Assembly: GCF_002807035.1 (NCBI RefSeq)
Contig: NZ_NIUC01000002.1
Coordinates: 119,477 to 183,476, forward strand
DNA length: 64,000 bases
Origin: Algoriphagus formosus
Lineage (GTDB): Bacteria > Bacteroidota > Bacteroidia > Cytophagales > Cyclobacteriaceae
Direction: 5' to 3'
A program made the position numbers and the translations under genes. Of this stretch, positions 17,073 to 24,577 are shown piece after piece. The notes below the pieces were generated by a model. It was not told the DNA's origin and made no database searches. It worked only from the letters and a program-made list of their open reading frames with translations. Every line of letters starts with the position of its first letter. The stretch's first letter is position 1.

Positions 17073-18185
17073 ATGAGTAAATCTATTTATACATCATTTT
17101 TTATGCTTTTATGGGTTTCCTCTACCTTCGCCCAAGTAAGCCTTAGAAAAGTTTCTGAATTTAAAATTGACAGCTTCTATGAGGTTGGTATTCTTGATTA
17201 TTACGAAAAGGATCAAATCTATTTGGGTTATACAAAAAGTAAGGATGATGGTGTTGAAATCAGCCTTTTTGATGCCAAAGGGAATAAAATCATCTCTCGA
17301 AATCTTTATGGAGAAGGTCCAAATGAGCATGTTTCTCCTTTGAGTGGTCTTGCTTTTACTGAAGATGGGAATATCTGGGGAAAAACTCCCATCGAAATTT
17401 TGCTTTATGATCGCAAATTGAATTTGATCAAGAAGACAAGGTTTAGTCCACTCAATACATCTACAATTTATTATCCAAAAAAACTGGCTACACTAAAAAA
17501 TCCTGTAGGGGAGAATGTAGTGATCACGACTATTCCTAATACTTTTTCTTTTTCTTTTGCAAGAAATTTTGAGAGCCTCAATTTAATTGAAGGAGTCAAT
17601 TTAAAATCAGGGAAATCAACTGTGCTTATTCCGGCTCGGAATGTTTCAATTTTTTCCAAAATGGATATTAGTATGAAAAATATGCTTTCTGCCATCTATA
17701 CCCGAAGTCCGGATGGAAAGCAATTATTTGTGACTACAAGTTTTGATGATCAAATTACCATTTTTGATTCCCGGTCTTTGGAAAAGAAGAATCAAATCGA
17801 GATTGATCATGAATCATTTGACGCATTGAAAAGCTCCAAGTTGTCCTTACCCAATTTACCTCAGTTTAAAGGTAGAATTTTATCAGCCAGAAACTTCGCT
17901 CTCCATGCTTGGGACAATGGTTACTTAGCACTGGAATATCTTAGGGATATCTCATTGGGTATATTCGAAAAGAAGTTGGCCGAGCTTAAATCCTATGATA
18001 CTTCTATGGACCCTGATTATCACCGATTGATTTTATTCAAAGATGGGAAACAGGTTTCAGGTGATATTCGGATTCCCTATGGTGAGGTTCAAATGGCTCT
18101 TCCGGGCAACCGTCTACTTATCCGACTGATCAATCCGGATGAAGAAGAAGACTATATAAGGTTTGGGATTTTTGAATTGAAGTAA
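17073..18185 (+). CDS. Secreted six-bladed beta-propeller protein, partner of P5
   Basis: 370 residues with a Sec signal ending STFAQ. The pattern FKIDSFYEVGILDYY, blade motif YGEGPNEH and tail NPDEEEDYIRFGIFELK make it a paralogue of the proteins at 2439 and 18569. No catalytic motif is visible. It lies directly behind P5, which has the same cysteine scaffold as P1, so propeller and precursor types appear to go together. Confidence 0.82.
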   Translation: MSKSIYTSFFMLLWVSSTFAQVSLRKVSEFKIDSFYEVGILDYYEKDQIYLGYTKSKDDGVEISLFDAKGNKIISRNLYGEGPNEHVSPLSGLAFTEDGNIWGKTPIEILLYDRKLNLIKKTRFSPLNTSTIYYPKKLATLKNPVGENVVITTIPNTFSFSFARNFESLNLIEGVNLKSGKSTVLIPARNVSIFSKMDISMKNMLSAIYTRSPDGKQLFVTTSFDDQITIFDSRSLEKKNQIEIDHESFDALKSSKLSLPNLPQFKGRILSARNFALHAWDNGYLALEYLRDISLGIFEKKLAELKSYDTSMDPDYHRLILFKDGKQVSGDIRIPYGEVQMALPGNRLLIRLINPDEEEDYIRFGIFELK

Positions 18186-18233
18186 ACGGAGGAATTAAAA
18201 TAAGAATTGGTCAATTGCTGTCTAACCAAAGGG

Positions 18234-18398
18234 TCATCTCCATCTAGAAACAAAAACTTCCGATCTTTTAGTTAGTATCTCGCGAATCAAAGTTGTTTTC
18301 CCGGCCTGCCTTGCCCCGATCAGAACAATAGTTTTCCCTTGAAATAGCTTTGCAGAAATCTTGTTTTCGAGTATTCTCGGAATCTTAGCTTCATTCAT
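18234..18398 (-). pseudogene. N-terminal fragment of an AAA-type ATPase
   Basis: On the reverse strand an ATG at 18398 opens 54 codons starting MNEAKIPRILENK and containing a Walker A motif GARQAGKTTL, then a stop. This is the start of the ATP-binding (often DUF4143) family, normally about 380 residues. The remainder is missing, so it is a truncated remnant inserted between the two propeller genes. Confidence 0.72.
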
Positions 18399-18568
18399 TC
18401 ACCAAAAGCAATACTTTTTGGTGAATGAATTCACTGAAAAGGGTGCTTAATGGTGAATACAATGATAATATTTTTAGAAAAAGGAGGCAGCTTGTCCGGT
18501 AATCGTCTGGCTAAACTTTTAGATTATTTAGCTATCTTCAAGTTCGTGAAAGAAGTTAGTCTAAGAAA

Positions 18569-19687
18569 ATGAAAAATTTTATTCCTACAGCACTCGCTTT
18601 ATTCTTATGCTTTTCGTCGTCTTTCGGCCAAACCACCTTTTCCAAAATAGCTGAATTCAAAATTGATCTTTTATACCCGGTAGAGATTATAGATTACCAT
18701 CCTGCTAAAAAACAATATTTGGGATATATCAATCAAGGGAGTAAAGGAAACAAAATTGCCTTGTTTTCAGAAAATGGTAAAGTCTTAGTCTCGGAAAAAT
18801 TGCAAGGAGAAGGTCCAAATCAGATCGTAGAATCTATCAATCAAATTGCCCTTGCAGAAGACGGAACTATATGGATTCATTCCAGCCAAAACCTTTATCA
18901 ATATGATCAAAATCTGAAAAAAGTCAACAAGATTGCTTTTCGATCTAAGTATAATGTCACCCTTTACAGCCCTAAAAAACTGACTTATTTCTATGAAAAT
19001 GGGGTGAAGGGAGATAACTCCTTTGTCAGTCAACCTTCCGGATATTCCACTTTTTTTGGATTCACAGATTTTTTAAAAGAAAACCTGATAGAAGTTTTCA
19101 ATCCAAAAAACAAAAACACTTACAACTTAGCGCCAGTTTTAGGTCGGTCAAATTTTTCTAAACTGGATCCCTCCATTGAGTCAATTTATGCTCCTGTTTA
19201 TTCGCTAGACAAAAGCCGTGGAAAATTATATCTGACCACTACTTTAGACGATGAAATTTCAATTATAGACCTGAAATCTAAAAAGAAAACCGAAGCTCTT
19301 AAAATCCGCCACGAAAACTTCCCCGTACTGAAATCTTCCAGCATTTCTTTGAATAACATAGCTTCTAAGGGCCCAATTAATCTTGGAGCTAAAAATGATA
19401 ATATTTATGTTTTATCAGATGGAACTGTCCTGTTGGAATACATCAGAGCTATTTCACCAGGAGTTTATGAACAGAAAATAACTGAAAACCAAAACTATAA
19501 TCACTTTGGCGATCCATCTTACCGTCGGTTGATTTTGATCAGAAACGGCAAACAAGTTGGAGAAGATATCCAATTGCCTTATGGGGAGATAGCTATGCTT
19601 TTACCTGATGACACACTTTTAATCAAATTACTGAACCCCGATGAAGAAGAGGATTTCACTCGATATGGGATTTTTGAATTAAAATGA
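18569..19687 (+). CDS. Secreted six-bladed beta-propeller protein without its own precursor
   Basis: 372 residues with a Sec signal ending SSFGQ. FKIDLLYPVEIIDYH, QGEGPNQI and the tail NPDEEEDFTRYGIFELK place it with the propellers at 2439 and 17073. No precursor, operator block or leader hairpin is seen in the 383 bp upstream, which instead carry an ATPase fragment. It may be a spare copy whose precursor was lost when that fragment arrived, or it may act on a peptide from another locus. Confidence 0.8.
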   Translation: MKNFIPTALALFLCFSSSFGQTTFSKIAEFKIDLLYPVEIIDYHPAKKQYLGYINQGSKGNKIALFSENGKVLVSEKLQGEGPNQIVESINQIALAEDGTIWIHSSQNLYQYDQNLKKVNKIAFRSKYNVTLYSPKKLTYFYENGVKGDNSFVSQPSGYSTFFGFTDFLKENLIEVFNPKNKNTYNLAPVLGRSNFSKLDPSIESIYAPVYSLDKSRGKLYLTTTLDDEISIIDLKSKKKTEALKIRHENFPVLKSSSISLNNIASKGPINLGAKNDNIYVLSDGTVLLEYIRAISPGVYEQKITENQNYNHFGDPSYRRLILIRNGKQVGEDIQLPYGEIAMLLPDDTLLIKLLNPDEEEDFTRYGIFELK

Positions 19688-19966
19688 TTTTAGCTCATTA
19701 AAAGCCCACCCCCTGGGAATTTGCAAATCGACTCCAATATCTTTAGGGACCTGTAATCCCAGAATCCAGCCATCGTTAAACAATTAGATGGTAGGCTCCA
19801 GTGGAAGTTGATTGAAGTGGATTATTGGTGATAAAAGTATCTAAGCTAATTGGTAAGAATACTAGGGTGAAGTTACTCCCAACAGCTGTACAGGATCATC
19901 CAGCGCCTAATTGAACTTCAAAGTTGCTGAGAAGAACCTACACCAAAAAAAGGGGAGAGGGCTTTA
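19688..19966. other. Gap with no recognised gene
   Basis: 279 bp between the last propeller and the toxin gene. I see no open frame with coding features, no strong hairpin and no operator block. It marks the right edge of the peptide locus. Confidence 0.6.
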
Positions 19967-20296
19967 TCATTCGGGGACAAACTGCAGGAGTTCGTAAAGT
20001 TCTTTATCGGTAAGACTTTCCTTGTCGGACTTGTCGTAAATGGATAGGAGGTAAACGACACCATTAGCCACCACAAAGTTCGTAATTAGCCTGGCCCCGC
20101 CAGATTTTCCCTTGCCTTTGGACTTGATGGCCAGACGTATTTTAAAGCAACTTTTACCAATGGCCGTGCCCTGATCAGGGTTCTCCTTCAACTCCTTTAC
20201 CAATGCAAGAAGTTCTGATTTTAGGGACGGATATTTTTTGGTGAGCTTTTTGGCTTGTCGCTCAAAAACCTCAATAGACTTTACACTATAGCTCAT
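19967..20296 (-). CDS. RelE/ParE-family toxin
   Basis: 109 residues from the ATG at 20296, which overlaps the stop of the upstream antitoxin; a longer frame back to 20317 is less likely. The pattern FERQAKKLTKKYPSLKSEL, then GKSCFKIRLAI, GGARLITNFV and VYLLSIYDKSDKESL, is typical of RelE/ParE-like ribonuclease or gyrase toxins in Bacteroidota. The short overlap with the preceding gene indicates translational coupling. Confidence 0.85.
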   Translation of the reverse strand: MSYSVKSIEVFERQAKKLTKKYPSLKSELLALVKELKENPDQGTAIGKSCFKIRLAIKSKGKGKSGGARLITNFVVANGVVYLLSIYDKSDKESLTDKELYELLQFVPE

Positions 20297-20492
20297 TGAG
20301 AAAATCTTCTGCGTCACGGGCCTGTTTTTTACCCGCCCGGATTTGCTTCATCTCTTCCACGGCTTCCCTGATCTCGCTCATGAGTTGAGCTTTGGCATCG
20401 GTAAGCTGTTTGGTTTTAACGTATGGCAGACTTTTGAGCACTTCCAGCAAATGTAGAGCTTTGCTGTCTTTTATATCCAATAGTACCTTCAT
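20286..20492 (-). CDS. Antitoxin of the RelE/ParE pair
   Basis: 68 residues starting MKVLLDIKDSKA; an ATG two codons earlier is possible. Such small proteins beginning MKVLLDIKD and ending in a charged helix with DFLNEL are usual partners of this toxin family in Bacteroidota. The C-terminal helix probably wraps the toxin. It overlaps the toxin start by 11 bp. No DNA-binding motif is clear, so control may come from the XRE protein next to it. Confidence 0.8.
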   Translation of the reverse strand: MKVLLDIKDSKALHLLEVLKSLPYVKTKQLTDAKAQLMSEIREAVEEMKQIRAGKKQARDAEDFLNEL

Positions 20493-20502
20493 GATCAAAT
20501 TT

Positions 20503-20865
20503 TTATTGTGAATACGTTTGTTGTATTTTGTAAACCCGATTTACCGAATCAATTAACGACAATAAGTGTACCCTAAAGTCAAGCTTCATATTTTGGATCT
20601 CCTGAAATCGGTTTAAAGTCATTTTATCGAAAGAAGCATCAATCCCTTCACCCACCAAGTAGCCCAGAGAAACGCTAAAAGCATCTGCTATCTTTTTGGC
20701 AGCATCAACAGAAGGGATGGCAAGCCCCCTTACATATTTGCTGATCATCTCCCTGGATACTCCACTTTCACTAGCCAAATCAGATTGAGACCAGCCTTTT
20801 TTGTTCCTCAAATTAGCTATAATGACAGCTATTTTGTCCATAATCAGACTGTTTTGCATCTTCAA
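20503..20865 (-). CDS. XRE-family regulator upstream of the toxin-antitoxin pair
   Basis: 120 residues from the first ATG; starts at 20859 or 20841 (MDKIAVII) are also possible, and the last suits the family best. The helix-turn-helix covers about 12-65: NLRNKKGWSQSDLA, then VSREMISKYVRGLAIPS. It ends 11 bp before the antitoxin start on the same strand, so the three probably form an operon and the protein may repress it. Confidence 0.8.
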   Translation of the reverse strand: MKMQNSLIMDKIAVIIANLRNKKGWSQSDLASESGVSREMISKYVRGLAIPSVDAAKKIADAFSVSLGYLVGEGIDASFDKMTLNRFQEIQNMKLDFRVHLLSLIDSVNRVYKIQQTYSQ

Positions 20866-21181
20866 ATAATAAATAATTACGAAAATAGGGAATATAAGAC
20901 GATAAAAAAGTTGATATTATTGGGAATAAAACCTGTTTTTTGAGTCTGATAGTTACAAAAAAAGTGTTTCAAAATAATTTACTACTGAAAAAGACCGGAC
21001 AAGTAAAGTTCGAACCTCAGACCCGTCAACTGACCTGTGGGAGTATCCGGGATTTCTTTTAAAAAATGTGAATTGGACTAAACCTACAGTCAAAATTATA
21101 TTAGGATGTTCAAATCATTTACCTTTTATTTTTCGGTTTTTTAGGCTTTTTTAGTATTCATCAGCCCAAAACAAACCTCAC
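20866..21181. other. Intergenic region between XRE regulator and GntP permease
   Basis: 316 bp between divergent genes. It is AT-rich and must hold both promoters, but I could not place a convincing element or operator. Confidence 0.5.
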
Positions 21182-22510
21182 ATGGTATTAATCCTATCTG
21201 TTCTTTTTGTTCTTGCTTTCATTTTAATAGCCATCGTCAAATATGACATTCACCCCTTCCTAGTGCTTTTTGCTGCTGCATTACTCTACGGCTTGCTGTC
21301 TGGAATGTCATTTGAATTGATTATTCAATCCATTTCTGAAGGCTTTGGCGGGGTTTTGGGCTCAGTTGGTTTGTTGATTCTTTTAGGAGTGATCTTGGGT
21401 ACTTTTTTAGAAAAAACTGGAGGAGCCTTAGTCATTGCAGAAAAAATCCTGAGCTGGATCGGTAAAAAGTCAGTGAACCTCACCATGATGCTGGGAGGAT
21501 ATGTTCTTTCTATCCCAGTTTTTGGGGACTCTACCATTATCATGATGAACCCCATTGCCAAATCCTTGGCAGTAAAAAGTAACCGTTCTTACGCAGGCAC
21601 CATGATTGCGCTTTCGCTCGGTGCCATGTGTAGTCATTCGCTCGTCCCTCCTACTCCAGGCCCTATAGCCACCGCCGGGATACTTAATGCGGACTTGGGA
21701 CAGATGATTTTTTGGGGTGTAATCGTATCGCTATTGACCCTCATTCCGGGCTATATTTTTGTCAACAAATTCGTTTCGCGAATTCCACTTGAAGCAACTA
21801 TCGAGACAGATCAGGAAGCTGTCTCTCGAAGTGATTATCCTTCAGCAATCAAGTCATTTCTCCCAATCATCATTCCCCTGTTGTTGATCATTATGGCTTC
21901 CATAGCCAATTATCCCACCAAGCCTTTTGGAGAGGGACAATTATTAGGAGTGATCAAATTTATCGGCTCACCGGTCATAGCATTGCTGATCGGTGCGCTG
22001 CTTTCCTTTACTCTACCCAAAAAACTCGATAAAAAAATGCTGTCGGCAAGTGGTTGGGTTGGAAAGGCACTCTTGATCGCTGCCCCGGTGATTTTCATCA
22101 CAGGTGCCGGAGGTGTATTTGGGAAAATGCTTCAAAATTCGGGCATTGGAACCTTGGTAAGCGAAGGTATGAAAGATGCCAATTGGGGGATTTTCCTGCC
22201 ATTTCTGATCGCTTTTGCGCTTAAGACAGCTCAAGGCTCTACTACAGTCGCGATGATTACGACAGCTTCCATCATTGCTCCTCTGATGGGTCCTCTTGGA
22301 TTGGATTCGGAGACGATGAAAGTGCTGACTGCTTTATCTGTCGGTGCAGGAGCCATTGCAATTTCCCATGCCAATGACAGCGGGTTTTGGGTAGTCACCC
22401 AGCTTTCAGGCATGACCGTGAAGCAGGGAAACCAATCTCATAGTTTGGGAACGCTCATCATGGGGATTTCGGCTATCCTCATCATTTATGTGATAAGTCT
22501 TTTTGTCTGA
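21182..22510 (+). CDS. GntP-family gluconate/sugar-acid permease
   Basis: 442 residues, almost all hydrophobic, with about 12 membrane helices. Family patterns include PVFGDSTIIMMNP, SHSLVPPTPGP, and the C-terminal stretch QGSTTVAMIT and HANDSGFW. GntP proteins bring in gluconate and related acids with protons. The convergent SDR gene at 22714 resembles gluconate 5-dehydrogenases, so the pair may handle the same substrate. Exact substrate is unknown. Confidence 0.92.
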   Translation: MVLILSVLFVLAFILIAIVKYDIHPFLVLFAAALLYGLLSGMSFELIIQSISEGFGGVLGSVGLLILLGVILGTFLEKTGGALVIAEKILSWIGKKSVNLTMMLGGYVLSIPVFGDSTIIMMNPIAKSLAVKSNRSYAGTMIALSLGAMCSHSLVPPTPGPIATAGILNADLGQMIFWGVIVSLLTLIPGYIFVNKFVSRIPLEATIETDQEAVSRSDYPSAIKSFLPIIIPLLLIIMASIANYPTKPFGEGQLLGVIKFIGSPVIALLIGALLSFTLPKKLDKKMLSASGWVGKALLIAAPVIFITGAGGVFGKMLQNSGIGTLVSEGMKDANWGIFLPFLIAFALKTAQGSTTVAMITTASIIAPLMGPLGLDSETMKVLTALSVGAGAIAISHANDSGFWVVTQLSGMTVKQGNQSHSLGTLIMGISAILIIYVISLFV

Positions 22511-22532
22511 TAGAGGATTCTATTTAAAACAT

Positions 22533-22699
22533 ATGATTATCCTCAATGATGCTAGAAGGCTAGTTTTCTTTACTTATCAAGTCGGATGTCCGATCCGCCA
22601 CCGCGGACAAGTGTCCGATGACGGAAGCCTGCATAAATCCATCATTTATGCAGAATTTTTACCGTTTAATTCCGCTACTGGTGAAATAGCGGATATACA
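22533..22699. repeat. Dispersed repeat, copy 1
   Basis: Starts at GATTATCCTCAATGATG and ends AAATAGCGGATATA, forming imperfect terminal inverted repeats. It shares GTCGGATGTCCGAT, CCGATGACGGAAGC and GCAGAATTTT with the copy at 49627. It has an extra 26 bp rich in CCGCGG. It lies just after the gntP stop. It looks like a small non-coding mobile repeat. Confidence 0.65.
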
Positions 22700-22713
22700 T
22701 ATAAAAAATGCGT

Positions 22714-23502
22714 TTACCGGGCCGTCCAACCCCCATCTACGGTAATCAGCGAGCCAACCATGTAAGTAGCTGCATCAGAAGCTAGAAAGAGTGCCGCTCC
22801 CTGAATCTCCTTCAACTCACCCCATCTTGCCAGAGCTGTGGCACCTACTATGAATTTTTTGCCCTCCTCGGTATTAGCGATCGGTTCATTCATCTCCGTC
22901 AAAAAAGGCCCCGGGCAAATGGCATTAACGGTGATATTCCAAGGTGCAAGTTCCAAAGCTAAAGCCCGAGTCATATTAACAACCGCTCCCTTACTTGCTG
23001 TATAAGGCGTACGATTAGCCAAACCGACAACTCCAAGTGTACTTGCCAAATTGATGATAGCACCTTTTTTCTTTTCCTTCATGGCTGGAATCACAGCTTT
23101 GGAGGCCAGCCAAGTCCCATTCACATTGATATCCATGACTTTCTTAAAATCCTCCTCCGAAAGCTCATCAATCCCTCCCCGAATATTTATCCCAGCTGAA
23201 TTGATGAGCGTATCAATCCTGCCAAAAGTATCCAAAGCTTTTTGGGCCATAGATTCCATCGCTTTTGCCTTGGTGACATCCGCAGCAAAACCAATAGCTT
23301 TGACCCCATATTGATTGGAAAGTTTCAAAGCTGCTTCATCGCATTCGGCTTGATTACGGCTGACAAGCATCACATCTGATCCCGCTGAAGCCAAGCCCGC
23401 TGCCATGGCAAAACCCAATCCTTTGGAACCACCTGTGATGATGGCGGCCTTGCCTTTTTGAGTGAAAAGTTCTATTCCCGGAAGTTTGGTGAAATCTGTC
23501 AT
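22714..23502 (-). CDS. SDR dehydrogenase, gluconate 5-dehydrogenase-like
   Basis: 262 residues with a full short-chain dehydrogenase set: GGSKGLG for cofactor binding near residue 24, NSAGINIRGG, catalytic Ser in NLASTLG, and YTASK (Tyr and Lys). The tail VDGGW is usual for this family. The overall pattern is close to gluconate 5-dehydrogenase or 2-keto-sugar reductases. It is the last gene of a reverse-strand operon with the isomerase and cytochrome dehydrogenase, and it faces the GntP permease. Confidence 0.9.
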   Translation of the reverse strand: MTDFTKLPGIELFTQKGKAAIITGGSKGLGFAMAAGLASAGSDVMLVSRNQAECDEAALKLSNQYGVKAIGFAADVTKAKAMESMAQKALDTFGRIDTLINSAGINIRGGIDELSEEDFKKVMDINVNGTWLASKAVIPAMKEKKKGAIINLASTLGVVGLANRTPYTASKGAVVNMTRALALELAPWNITVNAICPGPFLTEMNEPIANTEEGKKFIVGATALARWGELKEIQGAALFLASDAATYMVGSLITVDGGWTAR

Positions 23503-23512
23503 TTGATTGGAT

Positions 23513-24577
23513 TTAGGTTAAAAGGTTTGATTTGGAGAAGTTTAAGCATTTTTTGACGTTTTCTTCCTCCACTTGTAATTTTTGTTGGTCGGTTAAGCCA
23601 GAAATCTGAGGCAGAGAGCCTGGATATTTCTCTTTTCGGATGAAAGATAAATGCTTCGCTAGATCAGTGGCGGGGGTATTCTCAAAGGTCCCCCAATACT
23701 TTTCCGTAAGGCAAGGAATCTTTAAGGGGTCACGGGTGATCATTTCCAGAGAAAATTGGATAGCTGGATTGTATTTCCTGCAGAGATCCATACCTTTTTT
23801 CAAATCCACAATCCCTTCTCCTAAAGGCACCTCAGAAAGTAAAAAACCCTCCTCGTATTCCTGAACTCCCATGTCTTTCACATGAGTAGAAAAAGCAAAA
23901 GGAGCCAAATTCTCGATCACTTTGTTCGGGTTTTCCAAAAGGGAAACATTAATCCCAAAGTCAACCGTAGCACCGACCCATTCAGAACTTAAGTTTTTTA
24001 AAATTTCGACAAGTTCCTCAGAAGTCCAGTCCTTATGGTTTTCTACTGCCAATCTCACCTGATGCTTTTTGACAATTGCTTCGGCCAGCTGCAAAGAAAT
24101 CAATGCCTTTTTCTTAAAGTCCTTAAATTGATCACTGGATTCAAAGTTCTCATAGCGACGACCATTTAGACAAACTGTTCTAAGCACTGTGGCTCCCGCC
24201 TCTCGAGCATCCTTGACTTCCTGTTCAAATCGATCTAGATCCGTCTCATTTTTTGGTAAACTAATACTTCCTTCCAAGTACAAGTCCAACATCTCCCGCT
24301 CTTCTCTTACCTTATTGCTAAAGTCAAGTCCCCAAGCCCCCACGGTAGTCTGAACTCCCCCGGCACCGATTTGATGACAGTGCCGCATCAAATCCAAAGC
24401 ATTTTCAAAAGGAGGAAAATCCTCGCTTTTCACCCTACCTCCATAGCGCATTCCATACGAATGGATGACTATTCCCATCGAATACTCTTTCAAAAAATCA
24501 GGAATTCTGGGAAAAGGCATAGAAAAGGAAAGTGCTGCCAAACTGCTGGCTTGAAGGAATTGGCGTCTTTTCATCAT
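23513..24577 (-). CDS. TIM-barrel sugar isomerase/epimerase with Tat signal
   Basis: 354 residues. The N-terminus MMKRRQFLQASS is a twin-arginine signal, so it is exported folded. The barrel has the sugar phosphate isomerase/epimerase pattern: GAGGVQTTVG, RLAVENHKDWT (metal Glu), GATVDFGIN and FSLEMITRD (Glu). Such enzymes usually bind a divalent metal. The start overlaps the end of the cytochrome dehydrogenase by four bases, so they are translationally coupled and probably work on the same sugar in the periplasm. Confidence 0.85.
   Translation of the reverse strand: MMKRRQFLQASSLAALSFSMPFPRIPDFLKEYSMGIVIHSYGMRYGGRVKSEDFPPFENALDLMRHCHQIGAGGVQTTVGAWGLDFSNKVREEREMLDLYLEGSISLPKNETDLDRFEQEVKDAREAGATVLRTVCLNGRRYENFESSDQFKDFKKKALISLQLAEAIVKKHQVRLAVENHKDWTSEELVEILKNLSSEWVGATVDFGINVSLLENPNKVIENLAPFAFSTHVKDMGVQEYEEGFLLSEVPLGEGIVDLKKGMDLCRKYNPAIQFSLEMITRDPLKIPCLTEKYWGTFENTPATDLAKHLSFIRKEKYPGSLPQISGLTDQQKLQVEEENVKKCLNFSKSNLLT

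Noticed and set aside
22503..22745. Open frame on the plus strand after gntP
   Set aside because: It covers the dispersed repeat, has no family pattern, and runs into the SDR gene on the other strand.
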